This document shows positions 15,667-25,581 of a stretch of DNA of 64,000 nt, piece after piece. Position 1 is the stretch's first letter; every line of letters starts with the position of its first letter. The DNA lies in contig NZ_CP029176.1 in assembly GCF_003352165.1 (NCBI RefSeq), positions 3,665,501-3,729,500 on the forward strand, in the 5' to 3' direction. The stretch comes from Acidibrevibacterium fodinaquatile. GTDB taxonomy: Bacteria > Pseudomonadota > Alphaproteobacteria > Acetobacterales > Acetobacteraceae. Position numbers and translations under genes: made by a program. The notes beneath the pieces were generated by a model. The model worked only from the letters and a program-made list of their open reading frames with translations, did not search any database and was not told the DNA's origin.

Positions 15667-17531
15667 GCCGCCGGCGCCGGTGCGAGCCCGCCGGCCATGA
15701 GCGCGGTGACGCGGCGCGCGAAGGCGGCGGCATCGGCCGGCGTCTCGCCCTCCTGCACGCGCGCGAGATCGAGGAGAGTCGCCGCAATCTCGGCGAGATC
15801 GCTGCTCTCGCCGCGCGCCGCAAGCGCCGTGATCAGGGGATGGCGGGGATTGATTTCGAGCACCGGCGGCGGCGCCGGGAAATCGCGCCCGGCGCGGCGC
15901 ATCAGCCGCTCGCGGAAGAGATCGCCGCCGGCCAAGCCGGGAGCGAGGGCAACCGCACTTTCGACCAGCCGCTCGGAGGCGCGCACGTCCGAAACCCCGT
16001 CCCCGAGCGCGGTCTTGAGCGCGGCCGCGAGCGCGCTGACATCGGCAGCCGGCGCATCGGGCGCGGGCGCGAGCTTGGCGAGATCCTCGCCGCTCCGGAT
16101 TGCGTTCCGGATCGGCTTATCCTCGAAGCTCGCGCAGCGATCGGGCCAGAACGCATCGATCGAGTCGGCGAGCAGCAGCACCTCGACGCCGGCGGCGCGG
16201 AATCCCTCAAGCAGCGGGGCGCGGCGCAGCGCCGCGACATTTTCCCCAGCGAGGAAGTAGATCGCCTCCTGCCCGGGTTTCATGCGCGCGACATAATCCG
16301 CAAGCGAGGTCCAGCCTTCGTTCGCGGTGGTGCGAAAGCGCGCGAGCGGCAGGATATCCTTCTGGTGCGCCTGATCCTCCCATAGCCCTTCCTTGAGGAT
16401 CGGGCCGAAATTCTCCCAGAATTTTTCGTAACCCTCATCGTCCTTGGCGCGGGTCTTGAGTTCGGTCAGCACCCGGTTGGTCAGCGCGTTGCGGATCCGC
16501 CCCAGCACCGGGGTCGATTGCAGCATCTCGCGCGAGACATTGAGCGGCAGATCCTCGGTATCGACGACGCCTTGCACGAAGCGCAGCCAGCTCGGCAGCA
16601 GGCCGGCCTCGTCGGTGATGAACATGCGCCGCACATGGAGCCGCACGCGCGAGGCGCGCTCCTCCTCGACCACCGCGAAAGGTCGCATCTCGGGAATGAA
16701 GAGGAGGGCGTGGAACTCCATCGCGCCCTCGGCCTTCCAATGCAGCGTCGCCCAGGGCTTATCGAAGAGATGGCCGAGATGACGATAGAATTCGGTATAG
16801 GATTGTTCGCTGATCTCGGCCTTGGGCTTGCGCCAGAGCGCCGTGCCCTCGTTGGCGGGGAGATCCTTGCCGTCGCGCGCAATCGTCACCGGCCAGGTGA
16901 TGTGATCGGCCCATTTGCGCACGATCGCCTCGAGCCGCACCGGGTCGAGGAACTCCTCGGCGTCGGCTTTGAGATGGAGGATGACGTCGGTCCCCGGCGT
17001 CTCGCGCGCGGCGGCGGCGAGGGCGAATTCGCCGCGCCCTTCCGAATGCCAGCGCCAGGCCTCCTCGCTGCCGGCGCGGCGCGAGATCACTTCGACGCGC
17101 TCGGCGACCATGAAGGCGGAATAAAAGCCGACCCCGAACTGGCCGATCAGGGTCGGCCGCTCCTCGGGCCGTGCCTTGGCGATCTCGGCGCTGAAAGCGC
17201 GGGTGCCGGAGCGGGCAATGGTGCCGAGATGGGTGATCAGATCGTCGCGGGACATGCCGATGCCGTCGTCGGAGATGGTCAGGAGGCGGCCGGGCTTGTC
17301 GGGCAGGATGCGGATCTTCGCCCCGTCCGGCAACGCCAGCGACGGCTCAGTCAACGCCTCGAAGCGGCGGCGGTCGAGCGCATCGGCGGCGTTGGCGACC
17401 AATTCACGAAGAAAAATCTCGCGCTCGGAATAAAGCGCGTGGACCACGAGATCGAGCAGCCGCCCGACCTCGGCGCTGAAATCATGCCGCTCCTCACTTT
17501 GGCCAGGAGCCTGGGATGCCGTCTCGGTCAT
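15663..17531 (-). CDS. htpG: Chaperone HtpG (bacterial Hsp90)
   Basis: This 622-residue protein has all three Hsp90 domains. The N-terminal ATPase shows [41 protein letters not shown] and [14 protein letters not shown]. The middle domain contains [11 protein letters not shown], which includes the catalytic Arg loop. The C-terminal dimerisation domain lacks the MEEVD tail, as expected in bacteria. It works with DnaK in folding of client proteins in the cytoplasm. AAGGAGG sits 12 bases before the ATG at 17531. It is the first gene of a two-gene unit with the M17 peptidase. No heat-shock promoter was recognised with confidence in the 95 bases upstream. Confidence 0.96.
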   Translation of the reverse strand: MTETASQAPGQSEERHDFSAEVGRLLDLVVHALYSEREIFLRELVANAADALDRRRFEALTEPSLALPDGAKIRILPDKPGRLLTISDDGIGMSRDDLITHLGTIARSGTRAFSAEIAKARPEERPTLIGQFGVGFYSAFMVAERVEVISRRAGSEEAWRWHSEGRGEFALAAAARETPGTDVILHLKADAEEFLDPVRLEAIVRKWADHITWPVTIARDGKDLPANEGTALWRKPKAEISEQSYTEFYRHLGHLFDKPWATLHWKAEGAMEFHALLFIPEMRPFAVVEEERASRVRLHVRRMFITDEAGLLPSWLRFVQGVVDTEDLPLNVSREMLQSTPVLGRIRNALTNRVLTELKTRAKDDEGYEKFWENFGPILKEGLWEDQAHQKDILPLARFRTTANEGWTSLADYVARMKPGQEAIYFLAGENVAALRRAPLLEGFRAAGVEVLLLADSIDAFWPDRCASFEDKPIRNAIRSGEDLAKLAPAPDAPAADVSALAAALKTALGDGVSDVRASERLVESAVALAPGLAGGDLFRERLMRRAGRDFPAPPPVLEINPRHPLITALAARGESSDLAEIAATLLDLARVQEGETPADAAAFARRVTALMAGGLAPAPAA

Positions 17532-17626
17532 GGGTGTCGATGTCCTCCTTTCGCGCCCCCGATATGCGCCGGATCGTTCGGGGGTTCAAGGAAGGCCAGC
17601 ATCGCTGCCGCTGCCGGCAAGAGAGG

Positions 17627-18490
17627 TCAGCGTCGCCGCGCCGAAGCCATCATGACGGTCGCCGGCAGCGCGAGCCCGCCGCCGGGAAGGGTCGGAAAGC
17701 GCGCGAAGGCCGCCGTCATCTCTTCGTGCAGCGTCGCCCGCAGCGCGTCATCGGGACGTTTTTCCTCGACCAAGGCGCCGGAGGGGCCGAACAGGGTTGC
17801 GAGTTCGGCTTCTTCCGCGGCGCCCCGGCCGGCCAGCGTGACCGCAACGGGGGTGACGGTGATGGCCTCGAAACCCGCAGCGGCAAGGATGTCGCGGACA
17901 TAATCGGCGTCGCTGAAGGCGAGTGGCCCGGGGCTTCGCGGCGGACGCGGCTTGGGCGGGCCGAGATGGCGGCGCGCGATCGCGTAGGGGATCTCCCAAT
18001 GCGGATTGGCCTCGATCCCGGCCCAAGCGGCAAAGACCAGGCGCCCACCGGGCGCGAGGGCGGCGGCGATGTTGCGAAACGCGGCAATGGGATCGGCGAA
18101 GAACATCACCCCAAAGCGCGAGAGTGCCAGCGCGAAGGCGCCAGCGGGGAAAGGGTGGATCTGGGCGTCGGCGGCGAGGAGCTTGGCCTGGGCCGCCCCG
18201 GCCTCGCCGAGGCTTCTCTCGGCCAGCGCCAGCATCGGCGCCGAAATATCGACGCCAAGGACGCCTCCGGTGGCGCCGACCGCGGCGGCGAGGCGAAGCG
18301 TGGTCGCGCCGGCGCCGCAGCCGATCTCGAGGACCTGCTCGCCGGGGCGCGGCGCGGCTTCGCTGAGCAGCAGGTCATTGACCGGCGCGAGGCGCCCCTC
18401 CATCACCGCCGCCGCGCGCACCCATTTCGGCCCGGAGATCTCGTTCCAGTTCCGCCATTGCGCTTCATTGGGCGTCGGGGCTTCGTCCAC
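17627..18490 (-). CDS. SAM-dependent class I methyltransferase
   Basis: The Rossmann core includes the SAM-binding motif VLEIGCGAGATTLRLA near residues 52-67, the acidic VDIS at the end of the second strand and LAPGGRLVFAAWAG after the fourth helix. This resembles the UbiE/small-molecule group rather than a nucleic-acid methylase, but the substrate cannot be told. The GTG at 18490 has AAGGAG eight bases upstream and gives 287 residues; the frame is open to 18553 without a better site. It lies between htpG and rpoZ, divergent from the latter. Confidence 0.82.
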   Translation of the reverse strand: MDEAPTPNEAQWRNWNEISGPKWVRAAAVMEGRLAPVNDLLLSEAAPRPGEQVLEIGCGAGATTLRLAAAVGATGGVLGVDISAPMLALAERSLGEAGAAQAKLLAADAQIHPFPAGAFALALSRFGVMFFADPIAAFRNIAAALAPGGRLVFAAWAGIEANPHWEIPYAIARRHLGPPKPRPPRSPGPLAFSDADYVRDILAAAGFEAITVTPVAVTLAGRGAAEEAELATLFGPSGALVEEKRPDDALRATLHEEMTAAFARFPTLPGGGLALPATVMMASARRR

Positions 18491-18667
18491 GTCTCTTTCT
18501 CCTTGGCATCGGGGCCTTGGTATCGCGGGGGAGCCTAGACGCGTCTTGCGCATTTGGCCACCCGCGCGCGGGCCGGCCGCGGCCGATTGGCGCTTTTGGC
18601 TTGCTATTCGTCTCCCGCGCGCCTAAATCTCGCTATCCCCAACCATTGCAGCGTGGAGCATGCCCGT

Positions 18668-19075
18668 ATGGCACGCGTGACTGTCGAGGATTGCGTCGAA
18701 AAAGTCCCCAATCGCTTCGAGCTGGTTTTGTTCGCGGCGCAGCGGGCGCGCAATCTCAGTCGCGGCGAGGAATTGACCATCGACCGCGACAACGACAAGA
18801 ATCCGGTCGTCGCCTTGCGCGAGATCGCCGAGGAAACGATCGATACCGGCAAGCTCGAGAGCGATCTCATCCGCTCTCTGGCCCGCGCCCCGGAGCCGGA
18901 GCCGGCCGAGGAGGAGGTTGCGGATCTGATCCCGACCGAGCAGAATATTTTCGGCCTCCAGGATGTTGCCGCCGACGAGGAGCTGGGCAATCTGCCGCTC
19001 GATGGCGACGATCTGTCGCCGAGCGATCTCGAGGCCGCGATCGAGGCCGAGCTTTCCGGGCGTCCCCGCCGCTAG
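18668..19075 (+). CDS. rpoZ: RNA polymerase omega subunit
   Basis: The omega subunit helps RNA polymerase assembly and takes part in ppGpp binding. The 135-residue protein begins [20 protein letters not shown], with [12 protein letters not shown] and [15 protein letters not shown] in the usual order. An acidic C-terminal extension after residue 75, longer than in E. coli (91 residues), is common in alphaproteobacteria. The gene stands 23 bases before rsh, reflecting the known rpoZ-spoT/rsh pairing and the functional tie between omega and ppGpp. Confidence 0.95.
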   Translation: MARVTVEDCVEKVPNRFELVLFAAQRARNLSRGEELTIDRDNDKNPVVALREIAEETIDTGKLESDLIRSLARAPEPEPAEEEVADLIPTEQNIFGLQDVAADEELGNLPLDGDDLSPSDLEAAIEAELSGRPRR

Positions 19076-19098
19076 GCGGCAGCCGAAGGAGCCGGGCG

Positions 19099-21384
19099 GT
19101 GGCAGGGTATCGCGGCGGTAGCATCATCCCGGCGTTCCCGCGCCTCCCGGAAGGCGGCTTTTCGCAACCTTTTGCCCAACTCCCTGGCCATGCGCGGCTG
19201 TCCCCGGTCGAGGAACTGATCCGCCGCGTCACCCGCTATGCCCCCAAAGCCGATGGCGCGCTGATCGCCGCCGCCTATGACTTCGCGAGCGCCGCCCATG
19301 CCGAGCAGCGCCGCGACAATGGCGATCCTTACATCACCCACCCGCTAGCGGTCGCGACCATTCTCGCCGGCTATAAGCTCGATACCGCGAGCCTCTGCAC
19401 CGCCCTGCTGCACGACACGATCGAGGACACCAAGGCGACGCTCGCCGAGATCGGCAGCCGTTTCGGCGCCGATGTCGCCGGTCTCGTCGACGGCGTGACC
19501 AAGCTCACCCGGCTCGAACTGCAATCGGACCGCACCAAGCAGGCGGAGAATTTCCGCAAGCTGGTGCTCGCGATCAGCAAGGATATCCGGGTCCTTCTGG
19601 TCAAGCTCGCCGACCGGCTGCACAATATGCGCACCCTCCATTTCGTGCGCGACCCCGCCCGGCGCGAGCGCATCGCCCGCGAGACGATGGAAATCTATGC
19701 CCCGCTCGCCGAGCGGATCGGCATGGATCAGGTCAAGACCGAGCTGCAAACCCTCGCCTTCGCTCAGATCGAGCCTGCCGCCTATGAAACCATCCAGGCC
19801 CGGCTCAATTTCCTCCGCGGCCAGGGGGCCGACGTCATCGAGGAGGTGCGGCGCGAATTGCGCAGCATTTGCGAGGCCGCCGGCGTTCCCGTGCTCGAGG
19901 TCACCGGGCGCGAGAAATCGCCGTTCTCGATCTGGGAGAAGATGCAGCGCCGCAAGGTGAGCTTCGAGCAGCTTTCCGACATCATGGCGTTCCGCATCGT
20001 GGTGCCGACACGCGAAGCTTGCTACGCCGCGCTTGGCGCCGTCCATGCCGCCTATCCGGTGATCGCCGGGCGCTTCAAGGATTATATTTCCACCCCGAAA
20101 TCGAACCTTTATCAGAGCCTCCATACCGGCGTCACGCTGCGCCACCCGCGCAACCAGAAGATCGAGGTGCAGATCCGCACCCGCGCGATGCACGAGATCG
20201 CCGAAAACGGTGTTGCGACCCATTGGGCCTACAAAGCCGCCGGCAGCGCCGAGCCCGCCAATCTCAAAGAGGTGCAGCAATTCCGCTGGGTTCAGGATCT
20301 GCTCGAAATCCTCGAGGATTCCGCCGCACCCGACGAGTTCCTGGAAAACACCAAGCTCGAACTCTATGAAGATCAGGTCTTCTGCTTCACCCCGAAGGGC
20401 AAGCTGATCCCGCTGCCGCGCGGGGCGACGGCGGTGGATTTCGCCTATGCCGTCCATAGCCAGGTCGGCGATACCTGCGTCGGCGCCAAGGTGAACGGGC
20501 GGTTGGTGCCGCTCCGCTATCAGCTTCAGAACGGCGACCAGGTCGAGATCATGACCGCGCGCGGCGGCACGCCGTCGCCGCAATGGGAGCGCTTCTGCGT
20601 CACCGGCAAGGCGCGGGCGCGCATCCGCCGCTTCGTCCATCAGCAGCAGCGCCAGCAGAACCGGGATGAGGGCCACGCCATGCTGGTTCGCGCCTTCCGC
20701 CAGGAAGGGGTGGACGGCAGCGAGAAAACCCTCGAGACCACGCTCAAAGCCTTAAAGCAGGCCAGCCTCGAGGATCTTTTCATCGCCGTCGGCGCCGGCG
20801 CGATCGGGCCAAAGGAAGTCGTCCACGCCGCCTATCCGCAATTGCGCGAGGCCTCGCGCCCGCCGCGCATGGTTCCGAGCCTTGCCGACCGCGCGCCGCG
20901 CCATACCAGCGCCGCCGCCGATCCGGGCATGGCGATCACCGGCCTCATTGCCGGCATGGCGGTGCATTTCGCTGGCTGCTGTCATCCGCTGCCGGGCGAA
21001 CCGATCGTCGGCATCATCGCCACCGGCAAGGGGGTCACGATCCACACCAAGACCTGCCAGACGCTCGAGCAATTCGCCGCGACCCCTGAGCGCTTCATCG
21101 ATGTCGACTGGGACCTCGCTGCCCTCGGGCGCGACAAATCCGGCATGCATATCGGGCGCATCAGCGTGATTACCGGCAGCGAACCGGCGGCCATGAACAA
21201 TCTTCTCAATGCCATCGTCAAACAGGACGGCAAGGTCGTTACTCTCCACACCGTCAATCGCCAGCAGGATTTTTGCGAGTTCCTGGTCGATGTCGAGGTG
21301 CGCGATCTCCGCCATCTCTCGCATGTCATCGCTGGCCTGCGGGCAATCCAGGGGATCTCCGAGGTGGAGCGCGCGCGGGCGTGA
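19099..21384 (+). CDS. rsh: Bifunctional (p)ppGpp synthetase/hydrolase (RelA/SpoT homologue)
   Basis: This 761-residue protein controls the stringent response. The N-terminal HD hydrolase is intact ([11 protein letters not shown] and [10 protein letters not shown]), the synthetase domain has [21 protein letters not shown], the TGS domain follows near residues 420-490 ([28 protein letters not shown]), and an ACT domain closes the protein. Both enzyme activities should therefore be present, as in the single Rsh of most alphaproteobacteria. The GTG at 19099 has AAGGAG seven bases upstream. The frame is open back to 18517, but that part overlaps rpoZ in another frame. It is followed by acpS, lepB, rnc and era. 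Confidence 0.95.
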   Translation: MAGYRGGSIIPAFPRLPEGGFSQPFAQLPGHARLSPVEELIRRVTRYAPKADGALIAAAYDFASAAHAEQRRDNGDPYITHPLAVATILAGYKLDTASLCTALLHDTIEDTKATLAEIGSRFGADVAGLVDGVTKLTRLELQSDRTKQAENFRKLVLAISKDIRVLLVKLADRLHNMRTLHFVRDPARRERIARETMEIYAPLAERIGMDQVKTELQTLAFAQIEPAAYETIQARLNFLRGQGADVIEEVRRELRSICEAAGVPVLEVTGREKSPFSIWEKMQRRKVSFEQLSDIMAFRIVVPTREACYAALGAVHAAYPVIAGRFKDYISTPKSNLYQSLHTGVTLRHPRNQKIEVQIRTRAMHEIAENGVATHWAYKAAGSAEPANLKEVQQFRWVQDLLEILEDSAAPDEFLENTKLELYEDQVFCFTPKGKLIPLPRGATAVDFAYAVHSQVGDTCVGAKVNGRLVPLRYQLQNGDQVEIMTARGGTPSPQWERFCVTGKARARIRRFVHQQQRQQNRDEGHAMLVRAFRQEGVDGSEKTLETTLKALKQASLEDLFIAVGAGAIGPKEVVHAAYPQLREASRPPRMVPSLADRAPRHTSAAADPGMAITGLIAGMAVHFAGCCHPLPGEPIVGIIATGKGVTIHTKTCQTLEQFAATPERFIDVDWDLAALGRDKSGMHIGRISVITGSEPAAMNNLLNAIVKQDGKVVTLHTVNRQQDFCEFLVDVEVRDLRHLSHVIAGLRAIQGISEVERARA

Positions 21385-21394
21385 GGGGTTTCGC

Positions 21395-21802
21395 GTGATC
21401 CTCGGCCTCGGCACCGATCTCTGCGACATCAGGCGCATCGAGGCGGTGCTGGCGCGCCATGGCGAGCGTTTTCTGCGCCGCGTCTTCACCGAGACCGAGC
21501 GCCGGCGCGCCGCCCGCCGCGCCCCGGCGCTCGCCGCCGGCACCTTCGCCAAGCGCTTCGCCGCCAAGGAGGCCTGCGCCAAGGCGCTCGGCACCGGGTT
21601 TCGCGCCGGCGTCTTCATGGCCGATCTCGGCGTCGTCAATCTTCCCTCCGGCCAGCCGACGCTGGCGCTGACCGGTGGTGCCGCGGCGCGGCTCGCGGCC
21701 CTCACCCCCCCGGGAATGCAGGCTAAGATCGCGCTTTCCATGACCGACGAATACCCCTACGCCTTCGCCCAGGTGATCATTTCCGCAGACCCCGTGGCCT
21801 GA
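21395..21802 (+). CDS. acpS: Holo-[acyl-carrier-protein] synthase AcpS
   Basis: AcpS transfers the phosphopantetheine arm from CoA to acyl carrier protein. The 135 residues include [13 protein letters not shown] near the start, with the magnesium ligand Asp8, and [18 protein letters not shown] with the second ligand Glu. The GTG at 21395 is preceded by GAGGGG and lies 10 bases after the rsh stop. Order acpS-lepB-rnc-era is conserved in alphaproteobacteria; pyrE and pdxJ, which often sit between rsh and acpS, are absent here. Confidence 0.93.
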   Translation: MILGLGTDLCDIRRIEAVLARHGERFLRRVFTETERRRAARRAPALAAGTFAKRFAAKEACAKALGTGFRAGVFMADLGVVNLPSGQPTLALTGGAAARLAALTPPGMQAKIALSMTDEYPYAFAQVIISADPVA

Positions 21803-21866
21803 GCCGATGACGACATCGCGGCGCCGCACCCGCCCGGCTTGATGCATGACGGCTTGACAGGGGCAT

Positions 21867-21896
21867 GGGCGGACGGCTTGATCCGCCCGCCTTTTT
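21867..21896 (+). terminator. Terminator-like hairpin between acpS and lepB
   Basis: GGGCGGA (21867-21873) pairs with TCCGCCC (21882-21888) around an 8-base loop and is followed closely by a run of five T. It sits 65 bases after acpS and 23 bases before lepB. A perfect TTGACA (21854-21859) precedes it but lacks a good -10. The hairpin may partly separate acpS from the lepB-rnc-era group. Confidence 0.65.
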
Positions 21897-21918
21897 GACC
21901 GGAACGGAATCCCCACGC

Positions 21919-22656
21919 ATGGCGCAAAGCAAACCCGGCGGCCTGATCGACAACGTCAAGACCATCGTCTATGCCGCGCTGATCGCGCTCGGCATCCGTA
22001 CCTTCGCCTATGAGCCGTTCAACATTCCCTCAGGCTCGATGATTCCGACGCTGCTGGTCGGGGATTATCTCTTCGTCTCGAAATTCAGCTACGGCTATTC
22101 GCATTTCTCCTTCCCGCTATCGCCGCCGCTGTTTTCCGGGCGGATTTTCGGGCGCTTGCCCGAGCGCGGCGATGTCGTCGTCTTCAAGCTGCCGCGTGAC
22201 ACCTCGACCGATTACATCAAGCGCATCATCGGTCTGCCCGGGGACCGCATCCAAATGCGCGCGGGGCACCTCTATATCAACGACACCGAGGTGCCACGCG
22301 AGCCGGACGGCACCTATACCGTCACCGATGATGGGCCGAGCATGGTCTATAAGCGCTATATCGAGACGCTGCCCGGTGGTGTGCGCCATGAAATCCTCAA
22401 AGCCTCCGATGATGGGCCGCTCGACAACACCCAGGAATATCTGGTGCCGCCGGGCTATGTCTTCGCGATGGGGGATAACCGCGACAACAGCCTCGACAGC
22501 CGGGTCTTGAACGCGGTCGGCTTCATTCCGGTCGAAAATCTGGTCGGGCGGGCGCAATTCCTGTTCTTCTCGATCGATGCCGAGGCGCCGTGGTGGGAGA
22601 TTTGGGAATGGCCGTTCGAGATCCGCTGGAGCCGGCTGTTCACCAGCATCCATTGA
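21919..22656 (+). CDS. lepB: Signal peptidase I
   Basis: LepB is anchored in the inner membrane and removes signal peptides on the periplasmic side. The 245-residue protein has one N-terminal membrane helix (about residues 15-30), the catalytic serine in PSGSMIPTLL (Ser40) and the general-base lysine in DYIKRIIGLPGD (Lys101). The C-terminal box GDNRDNSLDSR is also present. It is shorter than the E. coli enzyme, which has two membrane helices. The stop overlaps the rnc start by four bases. Confidence 0.95.
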   Translation: MAQSKPGGLIDNVKTIVYAALIALGIRTFAYEPFNIPSGSMIPTLLVGDYLFVSKFSYGYSHFSFPLSPPLFSGRIFGRLPERGDVVVFKLPRDTSTDYIKRIIGLPGDRIQMRAGHLYINDTEVPREPDGTYTVTDDGPSMVYKRYIETLPGGVRHEILKASDDGPLDNTQEYLVPPGYVFAMGDNRDNSLDSRVLNAVGFIPVENLVGRAQFLFFSIDAEAPWWEIWEWPFEIRWSRLFTSIH

Positions 22657-23345
22657 GCGATGACGAGCGCCTGGCGGCGGCGGCTGAGATCCTTGGCCAC
22701 CGTTTCGCGCGCCCGGAATTGCTGGCCGAAGCGCTGACCCATCGTTCGGCGCTGCGCGGGCGGCATCGCATGGCGTCCAATGAGCGGCTGGAATTCGTCG
22801 GCGATCGTGTTCTCGGCCTTTTGGTCGCGGAATGGCTCGCCGAGCGTTTCGCGCGTGAGGACGAGGGGGCGCTCGGGCGGCGTCTCGCCCAACTCGTCTC
22901 GGGTCCGGTGCTGGCCGCGATCGCGGCGCGCCTGGCGCTGCCGGCGGTGCTCGCGGTGGCGCCGGGGGAGGCGCGCGCCGGGGTGCGCAAGCGGGCGAGC
23001 GTGCTGGCCGATGCGATGGAGGCGGTGATCGGCGCGCTTTATCTCGATGGCGGCCTGACGGTTGCGCGCGATTTCGTCCGCGCCGCTTACGCCCCGATGA
23101 TGGCAGCGCAAGGCGCGCCCCCCAAGGATGCCAAGACCGCGTTGCAGGAATGGGTGCAGGCGCGCGGCCTGCCGCTGCCGGCCTATCGCGTCAGCGGCCG
23201 CGACGGGCCGCCGCATGCCCCGGAATTCGCGATCACCGTCACCATCGCCGCCGATCCGCCGATGGCGGGCCATGGCCGGGCGGGAACCAAGCAGGCGGCC
23301 GAGCAAGCCGCCGCCGCCGATCTTTTGAGCCGGCTTGCGCCGTGA
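22653..23345 (+). CDS. rnc: Ribonuclease III
   Basis: RNase III cuts double-stranded RNA in rRNA and mRNA processing. The catalytic domain has NERLEFVGDRVLGL (Glu44, Glu47, Asp51) and SVLADAMEAVIGALYLDGG (Asp120, Glu123). A double-stranded RNA-binding domain covers residues 155-228, ending GTKQAAEQAAAADLL. The TTG at 22653 overlaps the lepB stop (TTGA) and gives 230 residues, the usual length; an ATG at 22590 would extend the protein into lepB and is unlikely. Confidence 0.94.
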   Translation: MSDDERLAAAAEILGHRFARPELLAEALTHRSALRGRHRMASNERLEFVGDRVLGLLVAEWLAERFAREDEGALGRRLAQLVSGPVLAAIAARLALPAVLAVAPGEARAGVRKRASVLADAMEAVIGALYLDGGLTVARDFVRAAYAPMMAAQGAPPKDAKTALQEWVQARGLPLPAYRVSGRDGPPHAPEFAITVTIAADPPMAGHGRAGTKQAAEQAAAADLLSRLAP

Positions 23346-23364
23346 TCTCACCGTGGAGCCAAGA

Positions 23365-24255
23365 ATGACCTCGCGCTGCGGCTATGCCGCGATCGTCGGC
23401 GCCCCGAACGCCGGCAAATCGACGTTGCTCAACCGCCTCGCCGGGGCCAAGCTCTCGATCGTCACGCCGAAAGCGCAGACGACGCGCTTTCGGGTCCTCG
23501 GCATCGTGCAAGAGGGTGCGGCGCAGATCCTGCTCGTCGATACCCCCGGGATTTTCGCGCCGCGCCGGCGCCTTGACCGGCTGATGGTGGACGCAGCCTG
23601 GAGCGGGGCGGCGGACGCCGATATCGTGCTGCTCTTGGTCGATGCCCGCGCCGGTCTCACCGAGGGTGTGCGCGCCATCGCGGCGGGGCTGGCTGAAGCG
23701 GCGAAAAAGCGGCGCTGCTGGCTGGTGCTGAATAAGGTCGATCTCGTCGCCGCACCGCAATTATTGCCGCTGACGGCGGCGCTGACCGATGTGCTCGCCT
23801 GCGAGCAGGTGTTCATGATCTCGGCCGCGACCGGCGATGGTGTCCCCGCATTGCGCGCCGCCCTCGCGGACGCGATGCCGGCCGGGCCGCATCTCTATCC
23901 CGATGACGATCTCACCGATCTCCCGGACCGGCTGCTTGCCGCGGAAATCGTGCGTGAGCAGATTTTTCTTCAGACCTCAGACGAAATCCCCTATGCGGTA
24001 ACCGTCGAGACCGAGAGTTTCCGCACCCTCGCCGGCGGCGCCGTGCGGATCGAGGCGGTGATCTATGTCGCGCGCGCCGGCCAGAAAGCGATCCTGATCG
24101 GCGAGCAGGGAAGGCGCATCCGTGCCATCGGCAGCCGCGCCCGCGCCGAATTGATCGCGCTTTGGGAGAAGCCGGTGCATCTTTTCCTGCATGTCAAGGA
24201 GCGGCCCGGTTGGGACGAGGAAACGGCGCGGCTGCGCGCGCTCGGCCTGGAATAG
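23365..24255 (+). CDS. era: GTPase Era
   Basis: Era is an essential GTPase that binds the 3' end of 16S rRNA and guides 30S maturation. The 296 residues hold G1 GAPNAGKST, G3 DTPGIF, G4 NKVD and a C-terminal KH domain with GQKAILIGEQGRRIRAIGSRAR. The unusual residue pattern in switch I (KAQTTRFRVLG) is typical for Era. GTGGAGCC precedes the ATG at 23365, 20 bases after rnc. In many relatives recO follows; here a diguanylate cyclase does. Confidence 0.95.
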   Translation: MTSRCGYAAIVGAPNAGKSTLLNRLAGAKLSIVTPKAQTTRFRVLGIVQEGAAQILLVDTPGIFAPRRRLDRLMVDAAWSGAADADIVLLLVDARAGLTEGVRAIAAGLAEAAKKRRCWLVLNKVDLVAAPQLLPLTAALTDVLACEQVFMISAATGDGVPALRAALADAMPAGPHLYPDDDLTDLPDRLLAAEIVREQIFLQTSDEIPYAVTVETESFRTLAGGAVRIEAVIYVARAGQKAILIGEQGRRIRAIGSRARAELIALWEKPVHLFLHVKERPGWDEETARLRALGLE

Positions 24256-24268
24256 GGGGCGCCGGACG

Positions 24269-25510
24269 ATGAGCGGCGACTGGGGGGATGACGGCGCCGA
24301 TCTGCTGACATTTGCCGATCGCGCGCTCGCCGCGCCGGGCTGGCGGCTCACCTTCCCGCCGCCGCTGGAAGACGCCTTCGAACGCGATACCAGCCGCGAT
24401 CGCTGCCGCCAATTGGCCTCGAGCCTGCTGCTCGGGGTCTTGCTCTATGATTCCTTCATCCTCGACGACGTCATTCTGAATTTCAGCCATGCCCGGGAAA
24501 TGGCTTGGGTGCAGCTTGGGATCGTCACGCCGCTCGGGCTATTGTTCGCGGCTTATATCTGGCGCGAGCCGCCGAAATTCCGGCGTGAAGTCGCCGCCGC
24601 CCTGGTAACCCTGGTCGCTGCCGCCAGCGTCGCCTATTTCACCCATATCGTGCCCGCGCCGGTGCGGCTGCCGGTGATGTTCGGCCTGATCGTCATCATT
24701 GCCTTCGCCAACACCGTGCTCCATCTCCGCTTCGGCTATGCGCTGGCGGGCTCGCTCGGCACGCTCGCCATTTTCATCGCCGCGATGCGGGCGCCACCGA
24801 TGCTCGGCTGGCCGATCGCGACCTATACGACGATGCTGGTCGGGGCCGCGATCGTTCTCACCCTGGTCGCCAATCATCGCCTGGAGCGGCAATTGCGCCG
24901 GTCCTATCTTTTCGGCCTGCGTGAGCGGCTGCTCGGGATCGGGCTGAGCGAGACCAACCGCCAGCTCGAACGGCTCTCCTATCATGACCCGCTGACCGGT
25001 CTCCCCAATCGCCGCATGCTCGCCGCCCGGCTCGCGGAGCTTTGGGATGCGCGTGCGGACGCGGCGATGGCGCCGGCGCCGGTCGGCGTGCTCGTCATCG
25101 ATATCGATTTTTTCAAAATGTATAACGACCATTACGGCCATCCCGCCGGCGATGCCTGTCTGCGCGCCGTCGCGACGCTGCTGCGCCAGCATATGCGGGC
25201 TGGGATCGATCTGATCACCCGCTATGGCGGGGAAGAATTCCTTGCCGTGCTGCCGGGTCTCGATCTCGACGCCTGCGAGGGTATCGCCGAGCGTATCCGG
25301 ACGGCCGTGGCGGCGGCGCGGCTGCCGCATCAGGGCCGCGGCCAGGATGGCGTGGTCACCGTCAGCATCGGCGTTGCCGCGGTGTCGCCACAGCTCGCGG
25401 TCAATCCCAGTGATGTGATCACCCGCGCCGACGCCGCCCTCTATCGCGCCAAGCAGGCGGGGCGGAACGCGGTGCGGGCGGCGCCGGTGATGTCGGCGGA
25501 AGGCCACTGA
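24269..25510 (+). CDS. Membrane-bound diguanylate cyclase (GGDEF)
   Basis: Six membrane helices (about residues 45-210) form an N-terminal sensor of unknown ligand, followed by a GGDEF domain. The active site is GGEEF near residues 320-324, preceded by IDIDFFKMYNDHYGHPAGD, so cyclic-di-GMP synthesis is expected. The inhibitory site is shifted: the Asp is in place before LITRY-GGEEF, but the Arg is four rather than three residues ahead of it, so product inhibition may be weak. The ATG at 24269 lies 14 bases after era, suggesting cotranscription. Confidence 0.88.
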   Translation: MSGDWGDDGADLLTFADRALAAPGWRLTFPPPLEDAFERDTSRDRCRQLASSLLLGVLLYDSFILDDVILNFSHAREMAWVQLGIVTPLGLLFAAYIWREPPKFRREVAAALVTLVAAASVAYFTHIVPAPVRLPVMFGLIVIIAFANTVLHLRFGYALAGSLGTLAIFIAAMRAPPMLGWPIATYTTMLVGAAIVLTLVANHRLERQLRRSYLFGLRERLLGIGLSETNRQLERLSYHDPLTGLPNRRMLAARLAELWDARADAAMAPAPVGVLVIDIDFFKMYNDHYGHPAGDACLRAVATLLRQHMRAGIDLITRYGGEEFLAVLPGLDLDACEGIAERIRTAVAAARLPHQGRGQDGVVTVSIGVAAVSPQLAVNPSDVITRADAALYRAKQAGRNAVRAAPVMSAEGH

Positions 25511-25581
25511 AAACAAAGAGCGAGTGCTCGTGAAAAACGCGACACGCGCGATCCTTCAGGGCCCGCCCAGCGCCGCTCACC

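Noticed and set aside
18517-19098. Upstream extension of rsh
   Set aside because: It overlaps rpoZ in another frame and has no start site; the GTG at 19099 has AAGGAG at good spacing.
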